Below the pieces are notes generated by a model that saw only the letters and a list, made by a program, of their open reading frames with translations, had not been told where the DNA came from and made no database searches. Shown in pieces: positions 20,750 to 32,248 of a DNA stretch of 64,000 nucleotides. Where the stretch lies: NCBI GenBank assembly GCA_025769875.1, contig JAGFNK010000184.1, positions 1-64,000 of the forward strand, written 5' to 3'. The stretch's first letter is position 1. Each line of letters opens with the position of its first letter. A program made the position numbers and the translations under genes. Source of the stretch: Russula earlei (lineage: Eukaryota > Basidiomycota > Agaricomycetes > Russulales > Russulaceae).

Positions 20750-23700
20750 ATGTCCAAAAGAAAAATTACATCCGTCATTGACTATTCAGATGATGACTTC
20801 ACATCACAGTCCCTAATCAGAGCCAAGCCTCCTTTACAAGCAGAGCGTGAGTTTTCACAGACCTCAACTTTTGTTTTTTGATAGTTTACCACCGTGCAAA
20901 TTCCTTGTTCCTCCTATAGCTGCCCTTACACGGGTGGCAAAAACGAAGCTCCTTGACAACCCAAGTACACCTTTATCCATCCTGCAGGTCCAGTCTAATA
21001 GCCACACCTGATTCTAGCATGGAATAAGAAGAAGTCAAGGGTCGTCACCCAAGCTAAGAACAGTCCAGCTCCCAAGAAAAGGATACAAGGTGCGTTGATT
21101 CAAGTCAGACCCAGATACAAGTTAATCCCCCTTGGTGCAGCAGTAGCAAAAAAGGACGTCACTCCTCACGGTTCGTGATAAAGCACTTAGTCATGAATAA
21201 GTACTGAGAAGGAATGTTGGCCTAGGTAAACCTCCGAGTCAACGCTACCCAGCCGCGTCGATGGTCGACTCGGAAGATGAAGAGGGCTCCGAGCCTGAGT
21301 CAGATGTCAAAACAAGTGCTGGTTGCACGTCGCCATGCTGTCACTTCAGGCAAGCCTGCCTGAGTCTCCGCACACACAGCCTTCAACCATTTTGATGATG
21401 AGCTAGATACAGCAGGTGACATGGATGCCCTCAACGATTATGATCTTGAAGAGCTTGGCGAAATTGAACGTGAATGCGAAGCAGACACATATGAGTCGGA
21501 CGATGCCGCACTCAATAATCTTGATGACGTTGAACTTGCTGCGCTGTTAGAGGCTGAGGTGCGTTCTGTGATTGATTTCTCCATCAAGTTGATTATCTGA
21601 TCAGGTTTTCGGCATTCACCAATGTTAGCGAGGAAGTTGGGCTGAGGATGGAGGACCCTATTCTCAATCAGTTAGCCTGTAACGGCGTCGCGGCCGTTAG
21701 AGCGTTAGCTCAAGGTTCAGTGGGGCCAAGTCCCTGTGACTTGGTTCAAGGGTTCGGTGGGGCCGGCTCAAGGAGACCGGTTCAAGGGGTTTAGCGTCTC
21801 AAGGCTGAGTCAGACAAATGACTCAGTCCACAGACAGAGTCGATCTTCTGGTTTTACAGAAGAGGAGGACGATGAAAGAGAGGCAGAGGAGGAAGAGGAA
21901 CACAAGGGTTCCCTGAGGTGTGTTTTGGTCAAGCAGAGTAAAAGCCAGCACAAGCAAAGTTGTGATTGAGAGAGTATACAGGGCAAAGGATGCGACAGGA
22001 AATGGGACAAAGCTAAGCTTGGGGCATTCCCCAGCTTCTACAGGCGCTTAAATACTGTATGTGGCGAGGCTGTACAGTACCATAAGCGGAACAATAGATA
22101 AAGGTAGACAAATAGCAAAAGTAACTCAACAATAGGTGACACACAATAAGTGAAACACAATAGGTGAAACACAACAAGTGAAACACAATAGATGAAACAA
22201 TAGGGAATCACCATCAAGGGGTGAAACAGTAACCACGGAGACAAGAGTAACAAGAATAATAATAATTGGACGAACCGATAAAGGGGTAGTTTACAACATA
22301 GCCACACATCTGGAAGTTCTCTTGGAGTTATCGCAGATGATATTGAAGATGACTTTGGGAACGACGAGTCGAATGGTAGTTTGGATGGAATGATGGACAA
22401 ACACTTGGAGCTTGAGGAGGCGCTCAGGCTGCATAAATACAGGGCATGTTTTCTGCCTGCGTATTTCACTGGGGACTAATGTTTCATGAAAGGAGCTCAA
22501 GGCTGCAAGACTGGTGGCGGAATCATCTGCTAAGGCTTTGCTGTTGAAGGTGTGTACTTATCGAACACTTCTCCAAGACTACGAACCACTGAGTTTTATG
22601 CTCATCACTCCACGCTTAATTTGAAGCCTATTGCAACAAAGAAATCTACTGTCAGTGGGGTGCGACAAAGGAACCATGAAACTGAGGTACATTTATTTTT
22701 CTCAACTGGCCCAATCTAACGTACCTGTGCCAGCGCCCTGGATGGATTGACTCGGATATCATTCCCAAGCAAGCGAAGAGCAACATTGGGATCAACACAA
22801 CATGTCACGGTAATCCACGCATCATGGCACAACCTCCTGGTGGATACGCAGCTTGGACAAACTTAAACTACGATGCCCAGGACACTTCAAGATCAAACTT
22901 GCTTCTTAACTCCCAGGATGACCGTGTTAAGAAGGTCATCCAACATTCATTCATTTTCCTGTGGGCATCCTTCACTTGGATAGATGCATACCCAGACTTG
23001 ATGGCCATCGTCGAATATTTGCGAAAGGCTTTGCTCAAAGCTGCCATGCATCTCAAAGTCAATGAGATGGTGGACCGTCTATCTAATGATGCTGAATATG
23101 GTATGGCGCTCTCGGGACTGGTACGCCATTCTCTCATTCTCCAGTCTCATAACTCATACTGACTCATCCAATACTTTGTCTTTCAGCTCAGTGCTCGCAT
23201 CAGCGCCTGGCGCGTCCAGCCAAAGAAAAATGCAGTGTTGGCAGTTGCCACGAATTACAGGATCTCTCGCAACAATGTGAACCGCACTGCTGCCTGGCTT
23301 AAAGAGTTAGCGTACATTTACTGTGGTGATGTTGCCGATGATTCGAAGGTGTGTCACCTGACTTCATCATTACTTGTTAACGACTGACATGTTATCTACT
23401 AGAAGCAAAAGCACTCTTTGGATCCCGCACGGCCATATGAGAATCCCCTCATTCTTGCCGTGCTGGAACAGTGCTTCTTCACTGGGCCAGCATCTATTGG
23501 CGCTCGACTCCCAAGCAAGTTCAAGTCTTCCCGGAGTGACAGGCCTGATGAGAAGGAAATACCTATTCCGATGCTTGCTCTTGTTGCAACCGGTGTAAGT
23601 GCCACATCATGCTTGATCTATTATGTGGCCTACTGACAATCCCTGTATAACTGGACCAGGTGTATGCCGCCATCAAGGAGTGGGAATGCAGCCCGCATAT

Positions 23701-23961
23701 CAAAGCCGATTTCGGCAGCAACATCTTTGAGAACACATACAGGCGGCATGTCGACTTTTTACGGAAGATCTTGAAGGATGGACCAAACAAATACCACGCC
23801 ATGATGCATCGGATCTACGTCGAAACAAAGTCTGTTCAATTTCCTTGCTCCTGTCAATTTTTGCCTTACAACAACTTTTTAGTGGTAGAAATGTCCAAAC
23901 GGAGGAAACACAGACTCAGTTCTCAGCCTTCTTTGACATGTCAAAGATGGCGGATGACTAG
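20750..23961 (+). pseudogene. DUF6532-type gene carried by the Plavaka element, split by a solo LTR
   Basis: Starts MSKRKITSVIDYSDDDF at 20750, divergent from the transposase. Its first half is acidic and Ser-rich with several short introns, and includes 'YDLEELGEIERECEA' (21440-21485). After the solo LTR at 21678-22298 come 'GVIADDIEDDFGND' and the globular domain: 'PPGGYAAWTNL', 'HSFIFLWASFTWIDAYPD', 'RISAWRVQPKKNA', 'PYENPLILAVLEQCFF', 'EIPIPMLALVATG', 'VYAAIKEWECS', 'YHAMMHRIY', matching the DUF6532 pattern. Introns with GT-AG ends separate these parts. The C terminus is 'FDMSKMADD', stop at 23961. The function of DUF6532 is unknown. The LTR probably inactivates this copy, though the domain itself is unbroken. 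Confidence 0.75.
21678..22298 (-). repeat. Solo LTR-C, copy 2
   Basis: 621 bp, TGTAACGGCGTCGCGG...GTTTACAACA on the plus strand, with perfect duplication TAGCC (21673-21677 and 22299-22303). It is inserted in the DUF6532 gene. It is visibly richer in CpG than the other two copies, so it may be the youngest. Confidence 0.95.
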
Positions 23962-24171
23962 CCCCGGTGTCCTACGGTCTCAACTACTGTGATGTATTGT
24001 AGGGACAATTTGCCGATAATGTTGATATTTGACAATAAATATACCTACCCATATGACGACACTTCGAATGCAGATAATTACCAATAATCAAGGTATTCTC
24101 CTATATACCAGCATATACTGATATTTAGAGATATTTGGAGATATTTCACAGATGTAGTTTTCCCTGATGCA

Positions 24172-25394
24172 CCAAGCTCAATGGGCTTTACTACTCAGTG
24201 CATTCAACTTCCATATCATACACCACCCTGGAACCCAAAACAAAGCCAATGGTCTGTCCAGGCAGCCAGACTATAAAGGGGGGATGCATGAAAATGATGC
24301 AAAGGTCCTGCTGGACCAACAATTTTCTAAAATTAGGGCAACCCAATCATCTACAACAGAACCCATAGGGGACTTCAAACTAAGAAAACAGCTACACTCC
24401 AGTAAGGAGTATGACCCTGGAGGTCAAAATAACTTTTGAAACCATCCTAAAGAATGGCCCCTGTCACCTTACAAAAGGCCTACAGGACTGGAACCTAGAA
24501 GATGGACTAATCCTCTTCAATGGAAAGGTCTACGTCTTAAAGTAAGAAACACTGAGATGTACAGTCCTCATGGACCACCATGATTCCTTAGCCACTGGCC
24601 ATTCAGGTCAATGGAAGACCTACAAACTGATAAGTTGTAACTGCTGGTGGCCAGGGATGTTAACATTTGTCAAAAGGTATGTGGACAGTTGCACTATGTG
24701 TCAAAGCACAAAGAACTGCCCAACAACTACTGTGCCTCTAGTCCCTATTACCCTAGTGGGCAAGATATGGGATAGCATTACCATGGACTTCATCATCAAC
24801 CTACCCCTCTCTCAAGGGTACAACAGCCTACTAGTGGTTGTGGACTGCTTCAGTAAAGCCGTCATCATTTCCCCATGTCATAAGACCATCACCACAGAAG
24901 ATACCACCTCCCTAATCATGAACAATGTGTAGAGATGAGTGGGACTCCCAACCCAAATTATCTCAGATCAAGGTCCCCAATTTGCAGCCAAAGTAACCCA
25001 CAAACTATGGAGGAAGCTGAACATCAAGTCTTCCCTTAGTATGGCATACCACCCCCAATCAGATGGAGAGACAGAAAGAGTCAATCAAGAATTAGAACAA
25101 TACTTGAGGATCTTCTGTAACCACCAACAGGACAACTGGGCAGAGCTAATCCCCTTCATGGAGTTTGCTCATAATGCATGCACCCATAGTGCTACCCACA
25201 AAGCCCCCTTTGAAATATGGTATGGCTTCAACCCAACATTTGCCCCCCCCCCCCTTAGTTTCAATACCAAGTTCCCATCTGTCTTTGAATGCCTGCAACA
25301 ACTGAATCAACTCAGAGATGAAGTCGCAGCTTCTCTCTGGCATGGCACAGCATTGATGGGACAATCCAGTTCCCATTTCCCTAAGTACCAATTC
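24172..25394 (+). pseudogene. G2 RNase H end and integrase
   Basis: Begins 'QAQWALLLSAFNF..HHPGTQNKANGLSR', the end of RNase H, then an H2C2 zinc-binding domain (HH...'CTMCQ', about 24573-24710), then the catalytic core with 'ITMDFIINLPL', 'IISDQGPQF' and 'YHPQSDGETERVNQ' supplying D, D and E. Stops occur near 24930 (TAG, TGA). It is cut at 25394 by the LTR of G3; the C-terminal part and the 3' LTR are lost. Its role would be insertion of the element's DNA. Confidence 0.9.
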
Positions 25395-26357
25395 TGTCAT
25401 GAACCATTTCCCAGAAAGGGCCCTTGGAGGACCCTTCCTTATGAGAGGAAACCCAGCCTCTATGGTGTCACCCTGTTCACATGGACAAAAGGGGTGAGTA
25501 GAGGTGTCCACAATATCGCACGCACATTGTCATGTGAGCAATTCTTGGCACAATCAACATACAGCAAGCCCCACTTAATGGCAACCCTTTTAACAATAAA
25601 GGGCAGTATTATAGCCTCCCTAAGGACCCTCTAGGATGACTAGAAGTGCTCTACAATAGGCACTAATACAATACTAAAGACCCTATAATGTGTTATTAGA
25701 CTGACTCTAATAACTATAGAATGAACTATACAGCAATACTAAGGACCTTAATAGAAGTATTAGGGTCGACTCTAAGGACCCTAATAGAACTATATAAGGG
25801 GCCTCATAAGCAACTATATTCCCTGAACCAAGCTACAAGTCCTCAAATGACCAGCCCTAAACTAACTAACAGCAAATGAATCAGGTGCTTTGCACATGTA
25901 CTAGGGCAGTAAACACATGAACAATAAAGGCTCTTACTCATCAAGAGAAGCCTTCTTACTCAGCAGCTTACTGAGCATGACTGAGCGTGCTCAGTAAGCA
26001 CACTCCAACTTCTTACTCATCACTCTACTGTGCTTGATAACAAGGTTATGACTTGTTCCCTATTTAGCAGTTCTCTTGTAGTATATAAGTGCTCAATAAA
26101 GTAGCGGACAGTCCTCAGACTGTCCATTTTTTTACAGCACTCTCTATCCCTGGAATACTCCTTTAAGGACCATCCCCTTGTGACCATTCTGGCTTCTTCC
26201 CTGTGTGCCTGCTTGACTTTACCAGTAACTATACCTCTCTGGTATTTGATACTGCTTTGGACTCTCCTTCTTGCCCATGCCATCTAGATGTTTATCAACT
26301 TGTCTTCAAGCTTACTCCTCACTCTTGAACTGGATAGTTCAACAGTGAGTCTTGACA
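25395..26357 (+). repeat. LTR-A, copy 4: 5' LTR of gypsy G3
   Basis: 963 bp, TGTCATGAACC...GAGTCTTGACA. TATATAAG lies near 26080 and CAATAAA just after it. The left flank is AATTC, the right TCTGG, so there is no duplication and it is not a solo LTR. The right flank TCTGGACAGTCTCT equals the G2 leader, marking this as a 5' LTR in plus orientation. Confidence 0.88.
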
Positions 26358-26793
26358 TCTGGACAGTCTCTACCAACCTGTGCTGACCAGTCGATCCATC
26401 TAGTGTCTGACAACATCCCCACTGCCGGGTCTCTGGAGCCTCACACTCCCGACATCCAACTCCTTACCCTTCCCCAATCTTTTCCCCTTGTCCTGGAGCT
26501 GACTCCACCACCCAGACTTCCCCCTGTTGCGGTACTCCCTCTCCTGGGGACTTATACAGAAGATGACCCTTCCTCCAAACAAGAAAACCTTCCTCCCATT
26601 CTGCACGGTTTCTTTGACCCACCTGATTGTGCAGAATACGCCTTTCACGGTCATCAGTTCCAAGTCTACTGTGTTCAACAAAACGAACTTGAACACTGGC
26701 ACCCTTTGGAAGAAGCAGGACAACATGACACCCTTTCCACCATCCCTACTATAGGTCACTTGCTCCAGCAACCATCCACTGACACCTTTGTTT

Positions 26794-27043
26794 TGTTGGA
26801 CGTGCAGCCGCTTAGTGCCGCGCAAACGGACAATCTGGACCATACGTGTAAATAATTAGAATAATTTAGTTATCGCATTCGTTTCCTCAGTCTTTTACAC
26901 ACAAGACTGAGGTCAGTACTACACATTCCTTTACACTCCTTTAAAGCTAATGCTGTACATAGCTATCATCCCTATAGGTTAGATAACTAACCAATACAGT
27001 CTTTTACACACAAGACTGAGCTATCATCCCTATAGCTTCAACA
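26794..27043 (+). repeat. K1 5' LTR
   Basis: TGTTGGACGTGCAGC...AGCTTCAACA, 250 bp. It contains a perfect 10-bp hairpin CCTCAGTCTT / AAGACTGAGG, a second partial copy of it, and AGCTATCATCCCTATAG twice. The putative primer-binding site GATTATGAGACCTGG follows. Confidence 0.95.
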
Positions 27044-27112
27044 GATTATGAGACCTGGTCGTCCCTGACATCACGAACTCCCACCAGCTTCCAAATTGCG
27101 TAACAAAACACC

Positions 27113-29710
27113 ATGAGCACCCCCACAGCAACTGCAAACGTTGCGCCCTCGAGAGGCAGCCATGCTCCCACCGTAGGAGCCATGGGAAAAACTTACATGG
27201 GCGGCCAACACGGTTACGACGGACCACTCTTCGAAGGTGGCACGGTCGCATACACACAATGGAAAGCTAAAATAGAGGCAGTATTCAAAGTAAACGGCTT
27301 AATGGAAATCTTAAAACAGACATACTCAAAACCGGACCTCAGCAATGACCCGAGCGGCTTCACCGACTGGGAGCAGAAAGATCGCAAAGCGCACGCCCAC
27401 ATTTTACTCACGTTAAAAGGGCATGCTCTTGACACTGCCCTAGGCATTGCTGGAGCCAAAAATACTTGGGACGAGCTTGCAACACATTTTGCAGGGAAGG
27501 GCGAGCAATGTGTCGCACATTTATTGACGGACCTATACCGGGTCACTTTCTCCGAAAGTGAACCCATGGCTCCTCAAATCATTTGACTGCTGCACGCCGC
27601 CCAAACCCTCGAGAGACTCAGTTACCCAATAGACAAGAAAGTCCTCATCTGGATGCTAATCCTCACACTACTGGAAAAGATGGCCAATCTCAAGGCCACT
27701 CTCCACTCGACGCCGCCCAGCCATCTAACGGCCAAGCACATCACGGACCAAATCCTCCACGAGGAGCGTCGGATCCGATCGACCCGTGACACGGCCACAT
27801 CTCACATTGCAAAGGCACCCCAAAAGGGGAAGGACCGGGAAGTGCAGAGCGAAAAAAGCACAATCAAGTGCACCCACTGCAGAGGCAGGGGGCACAACAC
27901 AACTGAATGCTGGAAATTTCATGGGAAACCACAGGATAAAGCAGCAGCGGCAGCAGCAGCAACAACTGGCACGAGCACGCACAATGCAGTCATGCCCACG
28001 CCTGCTAGGACTGGCACAAGCGCACCCAACATACCAGCGACGCACGCAGACCAGCCACCAGCCAGCACTGCCATCGCATACGTCCCAACTCCACATAATG
28101 GCTGGCTCCTTGACTCCGGAGCCTCGCGCATCATGACACCCCGCCGCGATTGGTTCACGCATCTTACCCCACTCACATCACCCATTCAAGTCGTCTTAGG
28201 CGACGATAGCGCAATAACCGCCACCAGAGCTGGACAAGTGCAAGTCCGGATGTACGCAAATGGCGCACGGAGTACCGCAATACTCCGTGACGTCCTGTAC
28301 GTCCCAGACCTCAAAGGGAACTTTCTATCAGTCTCCCATTTTGCTCAACGTGGGGCGGAAGTGCACTTCCAGGGAGAGACATGCAGAATATACGATGGAA
28401 ACCAACTAATTTGTGAGGGAACATTACATGAAAGCTTGTACATCATGGCCATCCAGACAGCCAAACCCGAGTCAGCGCACACAGCGACGCTAGACCAATC
28501 CCTTGCGGATCGTGCCCACAAAACCGAAGCCGCGCTTACCACACGCACGACGATCTCCCGGGCCTTCTTGGACACGTGTGGGAAATCACCCACCAAAACA
28601 CCCCAGTTCTCCGAACATGTCGTGACCCAGACAGACAATAAGCCGCGGAAGACACACGCCGGCGGGCCGAAGCACAAGTCGAAAGCGCCCCAGCACCTCG
28701 AGCCGCACACCGCACGCGTTGAGCCCAAGGCCAGCCAACGCTTGAAGACCCTCCGATTGGATGGAGGGGGCGAACACACCAGGCGAGAAGCACAAACATC
28801 CCTAGCTGAAAGGGGATGCATGCATCAAATTAACACCCTGGGTACGCCACAACACATCAAAGATGCAAAACCGTCCACGCGCGCCTTGGACGACTTGACG
28901 CTTGAAGAGGCATGGAGCGGGGACAACCCTGACCCCTCTCGGCCGCACGTCCTCAGAACGCGCGTGTCCATGCACGCCCCGGAGAAGAGACTCACCAAGT
29001 TGACCCGAAGGTCGCTGGTGCACACGTCCCCAGGCCACACATATAACCATCAGGCGTACAAGCCTGCACATCACACCACCCCCCACATCCCTGAACCCTG
29101 CGATGTCATATTCGACGAAGGGGGCCCCACATCACGCATCGAGCGTGTGATCCTCGAATTTGACGACGCAGCCAAAAGTGCCAGGGATGGGAAAAGGAGA
29201 GCAGGATTGAGGGGGCGGAGAAGGCGAAACCGGCAGACAGCGCGGAAGTGCCACTGCACGCGAAGCCGCAAGGCGTTGGAGCAGAGGAGCCTCTGCCTGC
29301 TCAGCCTGAAACAGGTGGACAACATGGAGCAGGCATCGCACACCAAACCGCAAGGCGTCCAAGCAGGCAAAGCCCTGCCTGTTCAGCCTGAAACACCACA
29401 TAGTCAGCCCACAGGTTACAAGGCAGAAGGCCCACCTGCGCAATCCACCACGGGACGACCAAAGCGTGCTACGCGCGCACTCACACTCAACCACAGTGAC
29501 AAAGCGGGGGAGCCGGATGATGTGGAAGCGGAAAGGGCGCTGCACGCCAAACCGCAAGCCAACAACAACACGGACAAAGCCCTCGTCCAACCTGAAATAG
29601 CACAAAGTCAGCATGAAAGTGGGAACGCACCTGTGCAACCCGCCACCGGACGACTGAAACGCACCACGCGCGCGCCCACACCCGAAGAACCAGTGTGTGA
29701 GGATGAATGA
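27113..29710 (+). pseudogene. K1 gag-protease-integrase polyprotein
   Basis: One frame from 27113 to 29710 is broken only by a TGA at 27584-27586. Gag (27113-about 27830) has 'YTQWKAKIEAVFKVNGL' and 'ADKILHEERR'-type ends. A CCHC knuckle (CTHCRGRGHNTTEC) lies near 27870. Protease 'WLLDSGASRIMTP' is near 28102. The pre-integrase region ends 'LHESLYIMAIQ'. Of the integrase only a short piece around 'LRLDGGGEHTRREAQ' remains. Then come copia 'TLEEAWSGDNPDPSR' and 'DVIFDEGG', followed by Pro/Gln-rich repeats with 'TGRPKRATRA' and 'TGRLKRTTRAPT'. RT is absent. Confidence 0.85.
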
Positions 29711-30104
29711 CGCACATTCAAAAACATGGGCATTCTCGAAATTGCGCCGCATCCGCAGAACGGAGACGCAGCGGGGAAACCAGACCTTCTGAATGAAGAG
29801 GGGGTCAAATCAAAATACTCAAACATGCAAGGCCCGCGTCATCATGCAGGGACTCACCCAAGTCGAGGGCAACGATCCCGACGAAAGCATGCTGCCAGAG
29901 AACCGGCACTCTCTTGCAACACCCTGGCTCTCACCACAGAACAAGGCTCAGAAGCCCATCATATGGAACTCAAGTCCACCTGCCGCAATGAAGAGCAGAT
30001 GGACAAGATCCTCTTGAAAGCGCGCCCAGGGAATAACCATCAATGCACACACAAACGCGTGACCCAGTACACCCGAGGTACGAGCGATCACCGCCCGACC
30101 TTCC

Positions 30105-30505
30105 AGCGCAACTCCGGCACCCAGCCAATCCTGGTTGGATATGTCGACCCCGACTGGACCAGCAAAGCCCACTTTGGACTTCGTCTTCACGTTGACAGGT
30201 GGAGCCATAAACTGGAGCCAAAAGGAACAAGCCCCGGTCGCACCCTTGAGCACCAAGGCAGAGTGCACCACGGGCACATGCACTGCCAACGAAGCCGTCA
30301 GGCTAAGGCAATTACTCACCGGATTGGGCCAAGAGACCCATCCTCTCACAATCCCCCATATTGACAACCAGTCGACCTTCGCCATCACCAGGAAAACCGA
30401 GCCCCAGGACCACACCAAACACACCGAGGTCCAACACCAGTTCTTGCAGCAGAAACTTGACTTGCAGTGGATCGATCTCGCCTACACTCCACCAGAAGAG
30501 CAATA
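30105..30505 (+). pseudogene. K1 RNase H remnant
   Basis: 'VGYVDPDWTSKA', then (one frame over) 'FVFTLTGGAINWSQKEQA', 'PLSTKAECT', 'IPHIDNQSTFAI', 'HTEVQHQFLQQKLDLQ' and 'LAYTPPEEQ' follow the copia RNase H pattern. A frame change near 30180 breaks it. It sits just before the 3' LTR, as expected. Confidence 0.85.
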
Positions 30506-30601
30506 GCCGATGTATTGAAAAAGGGTCCTAGCTGCGAGAAGCACAAAGGTCCCGCGATGGGGAAATGGGAGGGAGCGCGCACCACTCGGGCTGAGGGGGT
30601 G

Positions 30602-30851
30602 TGTTGGATGTGCAGCCACTTAGTGCCACGCGAACGGACAATCCGGACCGTACGTGTAAATAATTAGAATAATTTAGTTATCGCGTTCGTTTCCTCAGTC
30701 TTTTACACACAAGACTGAGGTCAGTACTACACATTCCTTTACACTCCTTTAAAGCTAATGCTGTACATAGCTATCATCCCTATAGGTTAGATAACTAACC
30801 AATACAGTCTTTTACACACAAGACTGAGCTATCATCCCTATAGCTTCAACA
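30602..30851 (+). repeat. K1 3' LTR
   Basis: 250 bp, preceded by a purine-rich CTGAGGGGGTG tract (polypurine-tract position). Aligned by eye to the 5' LTR without gaps: seven substitutions, all between CG in one LTR and TG or CA in the other. Confidence 0.95.
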
Positions 30852-31286
30852 TGTTTCCCCCTTTCAAGCCAAAACTGCCCACACTTTTGCAGTATTGCCT
30901 ACCAATCCTGACCTTGTCAGGCAGTTTAACCTTGCTAGTTTCAAGGTGTGCAGTTCCATAGGCATACACCCTCCAGATATAGACTCCATTTGGACATCTT
31001 CATTATTTGTTCAACTCATCCATATGTCGCCATTTGGAGACATTAGCCCCCATTTACCACTTTGCTTACCAAGGATCTTTTCTCATCACCTCAATTCACA
31101 ACTTCCTTGATGGCAGGGTGTATTACTCATATGCTTACTTAAGAGTGTCTGAGGGAGGATATATAGCATTTGAGAACACTTACTTGAATACCCTTGACAA
31201 CCTCCATCTTTACCCTGCCTTATCTTGCTTTTGCTTTCTGCCCTGTCTCCCCTTGAACCCTTTGCTTATTTTGGATCCCCTTCACC

Positions 31287-32248
31287 TGTCAAGACTCACT
31301 GTTGAACTATCCAGTTCAAGAGCGAGGGGTAAGCTCAAAGACGAGTCGATAAACGTCCAAGATGGCGTGAGCAAGAAGTAGAGTCCAGAGTAGTAACAGA
31401 TACCAGAGAGGTACTGTTACTGTGAGAGTCGAGCAGTCACGCAGAGAAGAGGCCAGGATAGTCACAAGGGGACGGTCCTTAAAGGAGTATCCCAGGGATG
31501 GAGAGTGCCGTAAACAAATGGACAGTCTGAGGACTGTCCGCTACTTTATTGAGCGCTTATATACTACAAGAGAATTGCTAAATAGGGAACAAGTCATAAC
31601 CTTGTTATCAAGCACAGTAGAGTGATGAGTAAGAAGTCGGAGGACGCTTACTGAGCATGCTCAGTCATGCTCAGTAAGCTGCTGAGTAAGAAGGCTTCTC
31701 TTGATGAGTAAGAGCTTCCATTGTCCACGTGTTCACTGCTTTAGTGCACATGTGAGCACCTGATTCATTTCCTGTTAGTTAGTTTAGGGCCGGTCATTTG
31801 AGGACTTGTAGTTTGGTTAGGGAATAGTGTTAACTTATAAGGCCCTTATATAGTTCTATTAGGGTCCCTAGAGTCGACCCTAATACTTCTATTAAGGTCC
31901 TTAGTATTGCCTTATAGTTCGTTCTATAGTTATTAGAGTTGGTCTAATAACGCGTTGTAGAGCCTTTGATACTAGGTTAGTGCCTATTGTAGGGCTCCTA
32001 GGGTCGTTCCAAAGGGTCTTTAGAAAGCCCCTAATACTGTCTTTTGTTGCTAGAAGGGTTGTCTTTAAGTGAGGCTTGCTGTATGTCGATTGTGCCGAGA
32101 ATCGCTTGCGCAACAATGTGTGCGCGATATTGTGGACACCTCTACTCACCCCTTTTGCTCATGTGAACAGGGTGACACCATAGAGGCTGGGTTTCCTCCT
32201 ATAAGGAAGGGTCCTTCAAGGGCCCTCTCCGGAGAATGGTTCATGACA
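31287..32248 (-). repeat. Solo LTR-A, copy 5
   Basis: 962 bp with perfect duplication TCACC (31282-31286 and 32249-32253), inside the internal region of G3. It carries the 14-bp perfect inverted repeat of the family. Confidence 0.95.

Larger units (their letters stand above)
17215..24169. mobile_element. Plavaka-type (EnSpm/CACTA-like) DNA transposon
   Basis: 6955 bp. The ends are inverted: CATCAGGGAATCCTACAT on the left; on the minus strand from the right, CATCAGGGAAAACTACAT. Both are followed by ATATC/ATATT-rich subterminal repeats. The flanks are CA on each side (17213-17214 and 24170-24171), a 2-bp duplication; removal rejoins G2 'KLTHH' with 'QAQWALLL'. It carries two divergent genes, a transposase (minus) and a DUF6532-type gene (plus), whose starts are only about 130 bp apart (20617 and 20750). 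A later solo LTR (21678-22298) is inserted in it. Confidence 0.88.
8526..25394 (+). mobile_element. Ty3/gypsy element G2 (nested, 3'-truncated)
   Basis: Order: LTR-B, leader, a long Pro-rich ORF1, RT, RNase H, integrase with H2C2 zinc finger. The element is broken by an inverted-repeat element (9511-13120), a solo LTR (15665-16626) and a Plavaka transposon (17215-24169). It is cut off at 25394 where LTR-A of element G3 begins. Removing each insert with one TSD restores the reading frame across each junction. The 3' LTR is absent. Confidence 0.85.
26794..30851 (+). mobile_element. Ty1/copia element K1 (RT-less, both LTRs)
   Basis: 4058 bp with 250-bp LTRs and the perfect 5-bp duplication TGTTT (26789-26793 and 30852-30856). 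The order gag, protease, integrase remnant, RNase H is copia-like, but the RT and most of the integrase core are missing, so it is a deletion derivative moved in trans. The two LTRs differ at only seven sites. Confidence 0.95.

Noticed and set aside
25395..26357. LTR-A copy 4 as another solo LTR
   Set aside because: The flanks (AATTC and TCTGG) do not match, and the right flank equals the element leader, so it is the 5' LTR of G3.
26400..26843. Minus-strand 147-codon frame
   Set aside because: It is the antisense shadow of G3 ORF1, which has a homologue in G2 in the plus orientation.
29071..29752. Cys/Arg-rich minus-strand frames over the K1 polyprotein
   Set aside because: They are shadows of the GC-rich plus-strand gag-pol frame, which has recognisable copia motifs.
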